This document shows, piece by piece, positions 16,411 to 25,900 of a stretch of 64,000 nt of DNA; position 1 is the stretch's first letter; every line of letters begins with the position of its first letter. Under the pieces are notes generated by a model. That model worked only from the letters and a program-made list of their open reading frames with translations, was not told the origin of the DNA and did no database searches. The translations under genes and the position numbers were made by a program. The stretch is from Algisphaera sp039180025 (GTDB lineage: Bacteria > Planctomycetota > Phycisphaerae > Phycisphaerales > Phycisphaeraceae). The stretch lies in contig JBCDDZ010000003.1 in the NCBI GenBank assembly GCA_039180025.1, positions 1 to 64,000 on the forward strand, in the 5' to 3' direction.

Positions 16411-17601
16411 ATGGAGACGTCCGCCGCTGAACCCCGTGCGCTCCTGGCGTTGATGTTGACGCCCGGGCTCGGCCAAACCCTCGTCGGCCGGTGTATCGAG
16501 CAGTTCGGCTCGGCCGAGGCGACGCTCGGCGTGACCGGCCAGCACCTCGGTGGGATCAAAGGCATCTCCGCTCACCGCGCAGGGGAACTCAAACGCAAAC
16601 TCGACGACGTGGTGAACGGCGGGGCGGTCGATCGCGAACTCGACGCGATCCACGCCGCGGACGCCCGGCTGGTCCACCGCGACGACGACCGCTACCCGAA
16701 GCTGCTGCGACACATCCCCGACCCGCCGCTGCTGCTCTGGGTCCGCGGCGAACTCCGAGCCGAGGACGCGCTGGGGCTCGGCATCGTCGGGTCCCGCAAG
16801 TGTTCGCACTACGGCCGGGAACAGGCCGACCGCTTCGCGGCCCAGTGCGGCTCGGCGGGGCTGTGCATCGTTTCGGGCGGGGCCTACGGGATCGACATCG
16901 CGGCGCACCGTGCCGCGCTGCGGGTGGCCGGGCGGACGGTGGCGGTCATCGGCTCGGGGCTCGGCGTGCCGTACCCCAAGGACCACGCCTCGGTGTTCGA
17001 CCAGATCATCGCGGAGGGCCGGGGCGCGGTCGTCAGCGAGCTGCCGATGGGGGCGGGGCCCAAGCCCGAGAATTTCCCCCGCCGCAACCGTATCATTTCG
17101 GGCATGGCGCTGGGGGTCTTGGTCATCGAAGCGGCCAAGCGATCCGGGGCGCTCATCACCGCCCGGCTGTGCGTCGAGGAGCACGGCCGGGAGTGTATGG
17201 CGTTGCCCGGCCGGGTCGATTCGCCCGGGTCCGCCGGCTGCCACCAGATCCTCCGCGAGGGCTGGGCGACCCTCGTGACGTCCGCCCCCGACGTCCTGGA
17301 CCAGCTCGGCGAGGCGGGCCAAACCCTGAAGCTCGGGCTCACTGCCTCGGCCCCCGCCGCCCCGGCCGACTCCCGCCGCGCCGAGGCCCCGGCCCGCGGG
17401 GAGACGCCCCTCGAGGCGACCCTGAACGAGGCCCAGCGGAAGATCATCGAAACCCTCGGCGAGCCCCGGTCGCTGGACCAGATCGTCGCCTGGACCGGCG
17501 GGGCGACCGGGAGCACGCAGGCGGAGCTGACGATGCTCGAAATCCGGGGCGTGGTGCAGCGCCGCGGCGGCCTGTTTGTCCGCCGCCGCCCCCCACGCTA
17601 G
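16411..17601 (+). CDS. dprA: DNA processing protein DprA
   Basis: DprA protects incoming single-stranded DNA and loads RecA during natural transformation. The 396-residue protein has an N-terminal helical (SAM/HhH-like) region (LTPGLGQTLVGRCIEQFG), and the Rossmann-like core with GIVGSRKCSHYGREQADRFA, VSGGAYGIDIAAHRAAL, AVIGSGLGVPYP, ENFPRRNRIISGMALGVLVIEA and SGALITARLCVEEHGRECMALPG. A C-terminal winged helix (EAQRKIIETLGEPRSLDQIVAWTG) completes the usual DprA layout. The start at 16411 is preceded by a TATATT hexamer 10 nt upstream; a longer frame to 16309 overlaps the SIMPL gene and is not conserved-looking. hisD follows after 158 nt. Confidence 0.95.
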   Translation: METSAAEPRALLALMLTPGLGQTLVGRCIEQFGSAEATLGVTGQHLGGIKGISAHRAGELKRKLDDVVNGGAVDRELDAIHAADARLVHRDDDRYPKLLRHIPDPPLLLWVRGELRAEDALGLGIVGSRKCSHYGREQADRFAAQCGSAGLCIVSGGAYGIDIAAHRAALRVAGRTVAVIGSGLGVPYPKDHASVFDQIIAEGRGAVVSELPMGAGPKPENFPRRNRIISGMALGVLVIEAAKRSGALITARLCVEEHGRECMALPGRVDSPGSAGCHQILREGWATLVTSAPDVLDQLGEAGQTLKLGLTASAPAAPADSRRAEAPARGETPLEATLNEAQRKIIETLGEPRSLDQIVAWTGGATGSTQAELTMLEIRGVVQRRGGLFVRRRPPR

Positions 17602-17633
17602 GCTTCCCCCTCGCCCCGCGTGGCCCGCCCGCC

Positions 17634-17680
17634 GCCCCCGGAACGCTCCCCCGGAACGCTCGCCGGATCGCCCCCCGGAC
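17634..17680. repeat. CCCCCGGAA repeat cluster between dprA and hisD
   Basis: Two GCCCCCGGAACG/TCCCCCGGAACG units followed by decayed CGGA units. It is the same family as the insertion inside hisD 600 bp downstream. Confidence 0.55.
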
Positions 17681-17759
17681 CGGCCCGCGACGTGCGGCCC
17701 GCCGACCCGCTGCCGGGGCCCGCGATCGACCGGTTCCCTGGCCCGAAGGATTTATTGCC

Positions 17760-19169
17760 GTGCTGCCTATTTACGACCTTGAACAACCCCATGGTCGGGC
17801 CGCGTTCGAAGCGTGTCTCTCCCGGCTGCGCGGCACCGCGTCGGCCACCGGCGAAGCGGGCCGGACCGTTGCCGAAGTGATGGCGGACGTGCAGCGCGAC
17901 GGCGACGCGGCGTTGGTGGCTTATATGCAGCGGTGGACCGACCCCGCGTTCCATGCCGGGCGACTCCGCGTGACCCCGGCCGAGCTGGACGCGGCCGAGG
18001 CTCAGCTCTCGGGCGAGTTGAGGGGGGCGATCGGCCGAGCGATCGACCACGTGACGGCGTACCAGCGGCACGTCATGCCGACCGACGCGGGCGGGGTGAC
18101 GATCGCCGGGGCGGAGCTGGGCCTGCGGTGGTCGCCGGTGGAGCGGGTCGGTCTCTGCGTCCCCGGCGGGACCGCGGTGTTGTTTTCGACGCTGGTGATG
18201 CTCGCGGTGCCGGCGCTGGTCGCGGGGGTCGCCCCCGCCAACATCCACGTGATGTCCCCGCCCCCCACCGCCCCCGGAAGTACCCCCGGAACGCCCCCCG
18301 GAAGTAGCCCTGGAACGTCCCCCGGAAGTTCCCCCGGAAGTTCCGCCCGCGGAGGTGGCGTGGCCGCTTCCGGGGGGGGGGACATCTCGCCGATCGTGCT
18401 GGCGACGGCGAGCATGCTGGGGCTGGAGCAGGTTTACCGCATCGGCGGGGCGCAGGGGGTGGCGGCGCTGGGGCACGGCACGGAATCGGTGCCGCAGGTG
18501 GACCTCATTGCCGGGCCGGGCAATATCTTTGTGCAGCTCGCCAAGGCGCAGCTGGGCGCGGCGTGCGGGACGGACAACGGGTTCTACGGGCCGTCGGAAA
18601 TCGTCACGGTCGCGGACGCCAGCGCGACCCCCAGGTTTGTCGCGTCGGACTTGATTGCTCAGGCCGAGCACAACCCCGGCAAGTGCTTTCTCGTGGCGTG
18701 GGAGCGTGACGTCATCGACGCGGTGGTGGCCGAGGTCGAAAGACAGTTGCAGGAGCGCGGCCGAACCGATGCGATCGTCGAGGCGTTACGCGGCGAGTCG
18801 TGCGCGGTCGTGGCCAAGGACGAAGCGGAGGCTTACGAGATCGCCAACACGTTTGCGGCCGAGCACGTCAATCTCGCGGTCGCGGAGCCGCAGGCGGCGT
18901 TGGCGAAGATCCGGCACGCGGGCGAGGTGTTTCTCGGCGACCAGACGCCGGTGGCGGCGGGCGACTACTACGCCGGCCCGTCGCACTGCCTGCCGACGGG
19001 CACCACGGCCCGCTTCACCAGCGGCGTGAGTGTCTACACCTTCCTCAAGCGCACCGGCACCGTGGCGTACCCCGAGGGGATGAGCGACCAAGCCATCGCC
19101 GACATCGCCGCGATGGCCGAGGCCGAGGGCCTTGACGGCCACGCGGCGTCGGCGCGGGTGCGGGGGTAA
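17760..19169 (+). CDS. hisD: Histidinol dehydrogenase with a low-complexity insertion
   Basis: HisD performs the last two oxidations of histidine synthesis (L-histidinol to L-histidine) with NAD and a zinc ion. The 469-residue protein shows EVGLCVPGG-like VERVGLCVPGGTAVLFSTLVM, YRIGGAQGVAALGHGT, VDLIAGPGNIFVQLAK, GPSEIVTVAD, DLIAQAEHNP, AGDYYAGPSHCLPT and FTSGVSVYTFLKR, covering the whole catalytic region. The start is GTG at 17760, with GAAGGA 9 nt upstream. An insertion of about 40 residues rich in PGS/PGT (about 169-209) lies between VMSPP and SPIVLATASMLG. It is encoded by a CCCCCGGAA repeat cluster at a surface loop of the second domain. The frame is kept and the flanking motifs are intact, so the enzyme may be active. 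Confidence 0.93.
   Translation: MLPIYDLEQPHGRAAFEACLSRLRGTASATGEAGRTVAEVMADVQRDGDAALVAYMQRWTDPAFHAGRLRVTPAELDAAEAQLSGELRGAIGRAIDHVTAYQRHVMPTDAGGVTIAGAELGLRWSPVERVGLCVPGGTAVLFSTLVMLAVPALVAGVAPANIHVMSPPPTAPGSTPGTPPGSSPGTSPGSSPGSSARGGGVAASGGGDISPIVLATASMLGLEQVYRIGGAQGVAALGHGTESVPQVDLIAGPGNIFVQLAKAQLGAACGTDNGFYGPSEIVTVADASATPRFVASDLIAQAEHNPGKCFLVAWERDVIDAVVAEVERQLQERGRTDAIVEALRGESCAVVAKDEAEAYEIANTFAAEHVNLAVAEPQAALAKIRHAGEVFLGDQTPVAAGDYYAGPSHCLPTGTTARFTSGVSVYTFLKRTGTVAYPEGMSDQAIADIAAMAEAEGLDGHAASARVRG
18267..18386 (+). repeat. CCCCCGGAA repeat insertion inside hisD
   Basis: Six or more CCCCCGGAA (or CCCTGGAA) units at 9-15 nt spacing, read in frame as APGS/TPGT/PPGSSPG repeats, then a glycine-rich stretch ending in a G-run at about 18372-18381. 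Homologous HisD proteins go directly from the V-x-x-PP strand to the P-x-x-L-A-A helix. Confidence 0.7.
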
Positions 19170-19199
19170 CCGCTGGCGGCTCGGCGTGAAATATTTTGT

Positions 19200-19218
19200 G
19201 CGCTAAGCCGCAAGCGGC
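19200..19218. repeat. Dispersed hairpin repeat, copy 1 (GCTAAGCCGCAAGCGGC)
   Basis: A 19-bp identical match to the copy at 19797-19815 and 18 bp to the copy in smc. The core GCCGC-AA-GCGGC can form a 5-bp hairpin. It sits just after the stop codon of the PH-domain gene. Confidence 0.65.
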
Positions 19219-19225
19219 GGACGAA

Positions 19226-19717
19226 TTATCTGCGATAGCGTTTGAGGGTTTCGACGACTTTGGCGTGGACTTCGAGGGGTTGGGCGACCATGACCCAGTA
19301 GGCTTCGGTGAGGGCGGTGCCGGCGGTGTTGAACCCCAGGGTGCCCAGGGCGAAGAAGCGTTCCCGGAGCGAGAAGAACAGCTGGCTGTGGGTGATGCGG
19401 GAGAGGGGGGTGTCGGTGACGCGGACGCGGAAGACGCCGGCGACGGTGATGACACGCTGGTCGGTCATGACGTAGACCCGCGAGAGCCATTCCAAAAACT
19501 GCCAGAACAGCCGGGCGACGACGAGCAGCCCGCCGATGACCACGAGGTTCTGGGCCAGGTCGTACGCCTCGGCGTTGCGGGCCAGTCGAACGCCCAGCAG
19601 TGTGACAAGCGTCATGATGACCAGGGTTTTGAGCGGCGAGAGCACCATGTAGAGCGGGTGGGGTTTGAGCCGCAGGATGATGATCTCGCCGGGCTGAAGC
19701 AGCTGGGCGGGGATCAT
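19226..19717 (-). CDS. PH-domain (bPH2-like) membrane protein
   Basis: 163 residues. After MIPAQLLQPGEIIILRLKPHPLY come two hydrophobic segments (VLSPLKTLVIMTLVTLLGVRLA and LAQNLVVIGGLLVVARLFWQFLEW). A bacterial PH-like domain follows: VYVMTDQRVITVAGVFRVRVTDTPLSRITHSQLFFSLRERFFALGTLGFNTAG. Such proteins are inner-membrane components of unknown function. The start is uncertain: ATG at 19717 or a GTG six codons earlier; the frame continues upstream into hpt, but that part is unlikely to be coding. The gene is flanked on both sides by identical 19-bp repeats, an arrangement described separately. Confidence 0.78.
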   Translation of the reverse strand: MIPAQLLQPGEIIILRLKPHPLYMVLSPLKTLVIMTLVTLLGVRLARNAEAYDLAQNLVVIGGLLVVARLFWQFLEWLSRVYVMTDQRVITVAGVFRVRVTDTPLSRITHSQLFFSLRERFFALGTLGFNTAGTALTEAYWVMVAQPLEVHAKVVETLKRYRR

Positions 19718-19796
19718 AGTTGCGGCACGGACCACGGCGTGATCGGCGTCGAGTGCGCCGTCGACTTCGACGTCGGGCGCGGCGGCGGGGTGGTCC

Positions 19797-19815
19797 GCGC
19801 TAAGCCGCAAGCGGC
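19797..19815. repeat. Dispersed hairpin repeat, copy 2
   Basis: Identical over 19 bp to copy 1 and in the same orientation. It lies between the PH-domain gene and the end of hpt. Confidence 0.65.
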
Positions 19816-19839
19816 CTTTGTCGTGGGGGGGTGGGTCGG

Positions 19840-20406
19840 TCAAGCGTGCTGCTCGAGGGCGTCTTTGTTGAGGACGCCCAGGTGCGGGAGGTTGCGGTAG
19901 TAGCCGTCGTAGTCCAGGCCGTAGCCGACGACGAACTCGTCGGGGATGTCGAAGGCGGCGTAGTCGAGGGGGAAGTCCACGGTTTCGGTTCGGCGTTTGC
20001 GGAGCAGGACACAAGTCTTGAGCGCTTGGGGGTTGCGGGTGTTCAGTTCCCGGGTGACCGCGCGGAGGGTCTGCCCCGAATCGAGGATGTCGTCGAGGAC
20101 CAAGACGTAGCGGCCGGTGAGGTCGTCCGGGACGTTGCTGAGGGTTTCCTGGATCTTGACACCCTGGCTGGTGGTGGCGGTGCCGGGGTAGGACGACGCC
20201 GAGATGAGGTGGATCTTCATGCGCTGGGGCAGTTCGCGGATGAGGTCGGCGACGAAGATGATACTGCCGGTGAGTACGGGGATGAGGGTGATCTCGCCGT
20301 CGTGCTCCTCGGCGGCGAGGTCGGCGGTGATCTGCCGGGCGAGTTCTCGGACCCGCTGGGCGATGGTGCCGCGGTCGATGAGCGTCTGCTGGAGATCGTT
20401 ACGCAT
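19840..20406 (-). CDS. hpt: Hypoxanthine phosphoribosyltransferase
   Basis: Purine salvage enzyme that joins hypoxanthine or guanine to PRPP. The 188-residue protein has the expected length and motifs: LAAEEHDGEITLIPVLTGSIIFVADLIREL (PRPP loop I region), ISASSYPGTATTSQG, the PRPP-binding VLVLDDILDSGQTL, and the purine-contact region PDEFVVGYGLDYDGYYRNLPHLGVL. The start at 20406 is supported by a TACACT hexamer 6 nt upstream, which implies a leaderless mRNA. It precedes the PH-domain gene on the same strand with about 120 nt between. Confidence 0.95.
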   Translation of the reverse strand: MRNDLQQTLIDRGTIAQRVRELARQITADLAAEEHDGEITLIPVLTGSIIFVADLIRELPQRMKIHLISASSYPGTATTSQGVKIQETLSNVPDDLTGRYVLVLDDILDSGQTLRAVTRELNTRNPQALKTCVLLRKRRTETVDFPLDYAAFDIPDEFVVGYGLDYDGYYRNLPHLGVLNKDALEQHA

Positions 20407-20412
20407 GGTTTT

Positions 20413-20418
20413 AGTGTA
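20413..20418 (-). promoter_or_regulatory. -10-like element of hpt (leaderless)
   Basis: TACACT on the minus strand (4 of 6 to TATAAT), 6 nt before the ATG; no Shine-Dalgarno present. Confidence 0.35.
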
Positions 20419-20585
20419 ACCCGCGACGTGGTTCTTGACCCCGGCAGGCCGCGGGCAGACAATGAGGCGTTGGGGAGGGTAAGTGTCCGGACGCGCGGGG
20501 CGCTGCAGGGCGGGGAGCGGGGCGGTGGCCGAGCGGGGCGTGGGGCCTGACAGTTTTTGTTTCTTAAAAACAACGGTGAGATTTT

Positions 20586-22574
20586 ATGCCACGGATCAAA
20601 CGCTGGGTCATGACGCTGGGGCTGTGGGTAGGCGGGGTAGCGGTCGTGTCGGGTTGCCACTCGGCGGGCGACCCGGGGCCGGCCCCGTCGGCGCCGCCGA
20701 CGGCGACGTATACCGGGCCGCGGTACCTGTACAACACCGTGGGCTCGTTGTCGCAGGTGGTGGACAATCGGCCGCAGGTCGTCGCGGGCTACGGCTTGGT
20801 GGTGGGGCTGCGGGGGACGGGGACGAACGAGGTGCCGCAGAGCCTGCGACAGTGGCTGATCAACGAGATGTCCAAGCGGGGCGTCGGGCAGAGCCGGTAC
20901 AAATACCTGCTGGACCTGAGCCCGGAAGAACTGCTGGCGAGCCCCGACACGGCGGTGGTGCAGGTGATCGGGATCATCCCCCCCGGGTCCGTGGCCGGGA
21001 CCAAGTTCGACCTGATGGTGCAGGCGGCGGACACGAGCACGACCAGCCTGGTGGGCGGCCGGCTGTGGACGACCGAACTCGCGGCGGGCGGCGCGAACCC
21101 CGAGCAGTTGTACCTCACCCCGCTGGCCGAGGGCCGGGGCCCGATCTACCTCGGACCCTCGGACCGCGACCGGGTCCGCCCGGCGGCGTTCGAACTTGAC
21201 GCCGATCAGCGGCGGGCGCTCGTCGTGGCCGGGGGCACGGTGATCGAAACCCGGCACTTCGAGCTCGCCCTGAATCAGCCCAGCCGGGCCCGAGCCGCGG
21301 CGATGGCCAACCGCATCAACGAACGCTTCCCCAAAGACCCGTCCGACCGCCGCGCCACCGCCAACGCGCTGACCCCGCAGGTGATCCGCCTGAACATCCC
21401 CTCCCGCTTCGCCGACCAGCCCCGCCGCTTCCTGGACCTGGTCAACCACACCTTCCTGGACCGCAACCCCGGGTTCGTGGAGTATCAGGCGCCCCGGCTG
21501 CTCGACGTGCTCCGCGAAGACCCCGCGGCGACCCCCCGGGTGGTGCTCGCCCTCAAAGCACTGGGCCCCAACGCCGCCCGGATCCTCCGGCAGTACTACA
21601 CCGACCCCCAACCGCTCGCCCCCGGAACCGCCGCCCCCGGAACCGCCGCCCCCGGAACGGTTGATCGTCAGGAGACGTCCGGCGATTCCCAGGGCCCGGC
21701 CGGCCCGATCCCGCTGCACATCCGCCTCGCGGCGCTCGAGGCCGGCGCGTTCGTGGGCGACGAACGCTCGAGCCAGTTCCTGCTCGAACTCGCCCAGCAC
21801 GAAGACCCGTCGATCCGTATCCGCGTCGCCGAGGCCCTGGTCCACCTGCCCCGGAGCATCTACGGCACCCGTGCGCTGCGCAACCTCCTGGAAGACCCCA
21901 TCCGCTCGGTCCAGATCGCCGCCTACGAATCGCTGGCCCGCAACGGCAACCCGCTGGTCGAGACCACCGTCCTGCGTGAGCGCACCGGCGAGATCAAGAT
22001 GCTCATCGACCGCCTCCCCGTGCAGTCCCCGCTGATCTACATCACCCAGAAACGCTACCCCCGGATCGTCATCTTCAACCCCCGGCTCGGCTTCGAGGCC
22101 CCGGTCACCGCCTCGATCTGGGACAACCAGCTCATGGTCCGACGCACCGCCCCGGATCAGCCCGGCGAGCTGTTCATCCAGCAGCGCGACCCCGAGCGGG
22201 GCAACCGCCTGGTCACCAATCAGCACCAGTTCGACCCCACCGCCGCCACCCTCGCCTACGTCCTGGCGCACCGGCCCAACTTCGACGCCCCTCAGCCCGG
22301 GTACGACCTGACCTACGGCGAAGTCGCCGACGCCCTCTTCCAGTTGGCCCGCACCGGGGCCCTCGACGCCGACGTCGAAGTCGACCGCAGCCTGCTCACC
22401 CGGCTCCTCGACCAGACCCAGCGCGAAGCGCCCGGCCCCGACCGCCCCGAAACCTCGCCCGACGCCGAATCTGACTCCGCCCCCGACGCGGAGCCGGTGC
22501 CTGAAACCACGCCGACCGCCGACCCTTCGGATACCACACCATCGGTTGAGTCCGAAACCTCCGCGTCGCGCTGA
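20586..22574 (+). CDS. FlgI-like lipoprotein with C-terminal HEAT-type repeats
   Basis: The 662-residue protein has a lipoprotein signal with lipobox VSGC at 21-24. The region from about residue 50 resembles the start of the flagellar P-ring protein FlgI: VVAGYGLVVGLRGTGTNEVPQSLRQWL, VVQVIGIIPPGSVAGTKFDLMVQAADTSTTSLVGGRLWTTEL. True FlgI is about 370 residues with a Sec signal and no lipobox. Here the similarity fades after about residue 280 and is followed by HEAT-like repeats (RLAALEAGAFVGDERSSQFLLELAQHEDPSIRIRVAEAL) and an acidic, threonine-rich tail. A CCCCCGGAA repeat encodes PGTAAPGTAAPGT near residues 346-358. Its role in the flagellum is uncertain; it may serve a different outer-membrane ring. 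Confidence 0.78.
   Translation: MPRIKRWVMTLGLWVGGVAVVSGCHSAGDPGPAPSAPPTATYTGPRYLYNTVGSLSQVVDNRPQVVAGYGLVVGLRGTGTNEVPQSLRQWLINEMSKRGVGQSRYKYLLDLSPEELLASPDTAVVQVIGIIPPGSVAGTKFDLMVQAADTSTTSLVGGRLWTTELAAGGANPEQLYLTPLAEGRGPIYLGPSDRDRVRPAAFELDADQRRALVVAGGTVIETRHFELALNQPSRARAAAMANRINERFPKDPSDRRATANALTPQVIRLNIPSRFADQPRRFLDLVNHTFLDRNPGFVEYQAPRLLDVLREDPAATPRVVLALKALGPNAARILRQYYTDPQPLAPGTAAPGTAAPGTVDRQETSGDSQGPAGPIPLHIRLAALEAGAFVGDERSSQFLLELAQHEDPSIRIRVAEALVHLPRSIYGTRALRNLLEDPIRSVQIAAYESLARNGNPLVETTVLRERTGEIKMLIDRLPVQSPLIYITQKRYPRIVIFNPRLGFEAPVTASIWDNQLMVRRTAPDQPGELFIQQRDPERGNRLVTNQHQFDPTAATLAYVLAHRPNFDAPQPGYDLTYGEVADALFQLARTGALDADVEVDRSLLTRLLDQTQREAPGPDRPETSPDAESDSAPDAEPVPETTPTADPSDTTPSVESETSASR
21618..21660 (+). 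repeat. CCCCCGGAAC repeat inside the FlgI-like gene
   Basis: Three exact 15-nt units (CCCCCGGAACCGCCG) in tandem, read in frame as APGTA. They lie in the linker between the FlgI-like and HEAT regions. Confidence 0.7.
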
Positions 22575-22925
22575 GGCGAACAGTCTCGCTTTTCACGCCT
22601 CCGAGCGGGGTCGCTGGCGGTGAACCCATGCCTTTCGGCGGTGTTCGAGGATGGCGGGAAAATCTTCATAGATCAGAAATCGGATGGTCGTTCGGGGGGT
22701 TGAGCGCCGCCCCGGAGCCCTGCCGATTTCCTTCGGGGGTTGCCGAAGGCCCCGAAATTAGGCCGAGTTCACCTTCTGCCCAGCAGTGTGTGCACCGCCA
22801 CCGGCGACCGGGCCGCCAACATCTTTGAACCCCATTCGGTACCATGCCCGATAACCTAAAGCAGGGCGTCGTGGCCGCCCCAATTTCTTTCCGTCTGCTC
22901 TCGGCTCGACACGGAGGTCGACCCC
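22575..22925. other. Intergenic region upstream of smc
   Basis: 351 nt. The short open frames have no recognisable features. The smc Shine-Dalgarno GGAGG lies at its right end. Nothing else seen. Confidence 0.6.
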
Positions 22926-25900
22926 ATGCGTCTCGCCAAGCTCACCCTCGCCGGCTTCAAATCGTTCGCCGACAAAACCGAAATCCCCTTCGATCAGCCC
23001 ATCGTCGGCATTGTCGGGCCCAACGGCTGCGGCAAGTCCAACGTCGTCGACGCCATCAAGTGGGTCCTCGGTGACCAGTCTCCCAAAAGCCTGCGCGGCG
23101 GCGCGATGATGGACGTCATCTTCAACGGCAGCGCCAAACGCAAGCCCGCGGGCATGGCCAGCGTCACCCTCACCTTCGACAACCCCGTCGTCCAGGAAGC
23201 CGCTTGCGGCTTAGCGTCCGACGACGAAACACGCCCCGCCCCCCAACCGACCCGACGCGCCCTGGCCCTCGACACCGACCAGGTCGCCGTCACCCGCCAG
23301 CTCTACCGCGACGGCACCTCCGAATACCTCGTCAACAACCAACGCGCCCGGCTCCGCGACATCAAAGAACTCTTCATGGACACCGGCATCGGCACCGACG
23401 CCTACTCCATCATCGAGCAGGGCAAGGTCGCCCGCATGCTCGAAGCCAACGCCGCCGAGCGACGCCAGATCTTCGAAGAGGCCGCCGGCGTCTCCCGCTT
23501 CAAAGCCCGCAAGAAAGAAGCCCTCCGCAAGCTCGACCGCACCGAGCAGAACCTCGCGCTCGTGCGCCAACGCCTCGAAGACACCGAGAAACGTCTGCGC
23601 TCGGTCAAGATGCAGGCCGCCCGCGCCCGGTCGTTCCAGGAACACTCCGCCAAGCTCCGCGAGCTGCAGCTCACCTTCAGCCTCGCCGAGTACCACCGCC
23701 TCCAGAAGCAGCTCGAAGAACTCCAGGACCACCTCGAGCAGGCCGAGGCCGACCGCCTCGCCGCCCAGCGCGAGCTGGCAAAACACGAAACCGCCCTCGA
23801 CGACGCCGAGACGCAGCGCCGCGCCGTCGCGCAGCGCAGCAGCCAACTCCACCAAGCCCGCGTCGAGCAGCAGTCCGCCAAAGACAAGGCCCACCAGCAG
23901 GCCGCCTTCGCCCGCCAGACCCTCACCGATGTGCAGACCCAGATCCAGCGCGACCAGGCCCGGCTCACCGAGCTCGCCGACCGCCAAACCCAGCTCACCC
24001 AGGAAGCCGACGAGCACACCGAAGAGGTCACCGAGCTGACCACCGCCCAGGCCCGGGCCAAGGACCGCCTCGACGCCGCCCAGACCCAGCAGCGCGAGCT
24101 CCAGCACACGCTCAACGAAAAGCGGGCCCGCCTCGAAGACGAAAAAAACGGGCTCACCGACCTGCTCCGCCGGGTCAGCAAGCTCCACAACGAGATCACC
24201 TCGCTCGACGCCTTCGAGCGCTCGCTCGTGGGGACCCGCGAGAAGCTCGACGAACGCACCGGCCACATCGCCGCCCAGCTCGAAGCCATGCTCACCCAGC
24301 GTGACCAGGCCGACGCCCAGCTTGCCGAGTCGCTCCACCTCATCGACGCCGAACAGGCCAGGCTCCAGGAGCAGAAAGACCTCGCCGGCCGCTTCGGGGC
24401 CCAGCAGAAAGACCTCGCCGCCCGCCTGGCCGAGTCCCGCGAGAAACGCGCCGACCTCGACTCCCGCCGCCGCCTGCTGCAGGAGATGGAAGACAACCTC
24501 GAGGGCATCGCCGACCCGGTCAAGGCCGTCCTCTCCCAAGCCGCCTGCGGCTTAGCCCCCGGAGACCGACACGCCGCGGACCCGCGTTTCGATATCGTCC
24601 GCGGGCTCGTCGCCGAACTCATCGACTGCGACGTCGAGCACGCCCCGCTGGTCGAAGCCGCGCTGGGCGAGCACCAACAGGCGCTGGTGGTCGATCGGCT
24701 CGCCGACCTCTGCGACCCCGCCTCCCCCCTGACCAGCCCCGACGCGCTCGCCGGCCGGGTCGGTTTCCTGGCCATCGACCAGCCGCCGCTCCCGCCGCTG
24801 CACACCGAGGCCCACGGCCTGTCCGCGGCCGGCCCCGCGCTCCGCCCGGTCATCGATTTGGTCCGCTACCCGGCCTGGCTGGGGCCCGTCGCCTGGCGGC
24901 TGCTGGGCCGGACCCTCGTGGTCCGCGACCTCGACACCGCCATGATGCTCCGGGCCACCCTCCCGGGCTCGCCGTCGGGCGGCGGCTACCGCTTCGTGAC
25001 CCGGGCCGGCGAAGTCCTCGACGAGCAGTGCCGCGTCCTCGCCGGGCCGCTCTCGGCCAACGCGTCGGGCGGGCTCATCTCCCGCCGCTCGGAGCTCGCC
25101 GCCCTCCAGGTCGAACTCCACCAGCTCGACGCGATCATTGCTTCGGACCACCAGGCGTTGACGGCCCTCTCCGACCAGGCCGCGCACCTCGAGCGCGTCA
25201 CCGCCGAGTTGCAGCAGTCGATCTTCGACGCCAGCGCCATCAAGGTCGAACTCCGCAGCCGCCTCGACAGCCTCCGGGGCCAGATCGCGACCCTCGAAAA
25301 AGAGCGTCCCGTCCTCGCCGCCGAGGCCGAGGCCATCCACCGCCAGCTCCGCGACGCCGACGAAAAACGCACCACCCACCGCAGCGAAGCCAGCGACCTC
25401 GAGGCCCAGTCGGTCGAGCGTGAAGCCCGCCGCGCCCGGCTCGACGCCGAGATCACCGCCGCCGCCGACACCGCCGACGCCGCCCGCGAGCAGGTCACCT
25501 CGCTCCGGGTCGACGCGGGCAAGCTCGCCGAACAGCTCAGCGCCTCCGAGCGGCAGTCGCGCCAATTTGAGATCGCCCGGGCCGACGTCACCCGCCAACA
25601 CACCCGGCTCGCCGAGGAGCTCAAATCCACCCACACGCGGATCGCCGAGCTCCAAGCCACCCAGACCCAGGCCGAGCAGGACGCCCAGTCCGCCGACCGC
25701 GCGCTCCAGGAACTTATCACCCAGTGCGAGCTGATCCAGCGCAAAGTCACCGCGGCGGACGAGGAACTCGCCTCGCTGAAAGACCGTTTCGCCCAGCGCC
25801 GCTCGGCGGTGGACACCCTCGACGGCGCGGTACACCAGGCGCAGATGAAGCAGCGCGAGCTCGAGGTCAAGCTCGACAGCGTGACCCAGCGGACCGCCGA

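Noticed and set aside
16491..17759. A 423-codon extension upstream of hisD in the same frame
   Set aside because: It runs through dprA in another frame, is arginine/glycine-rich, and HisD similarity and a Shine-Dalgarno begin at 17760.
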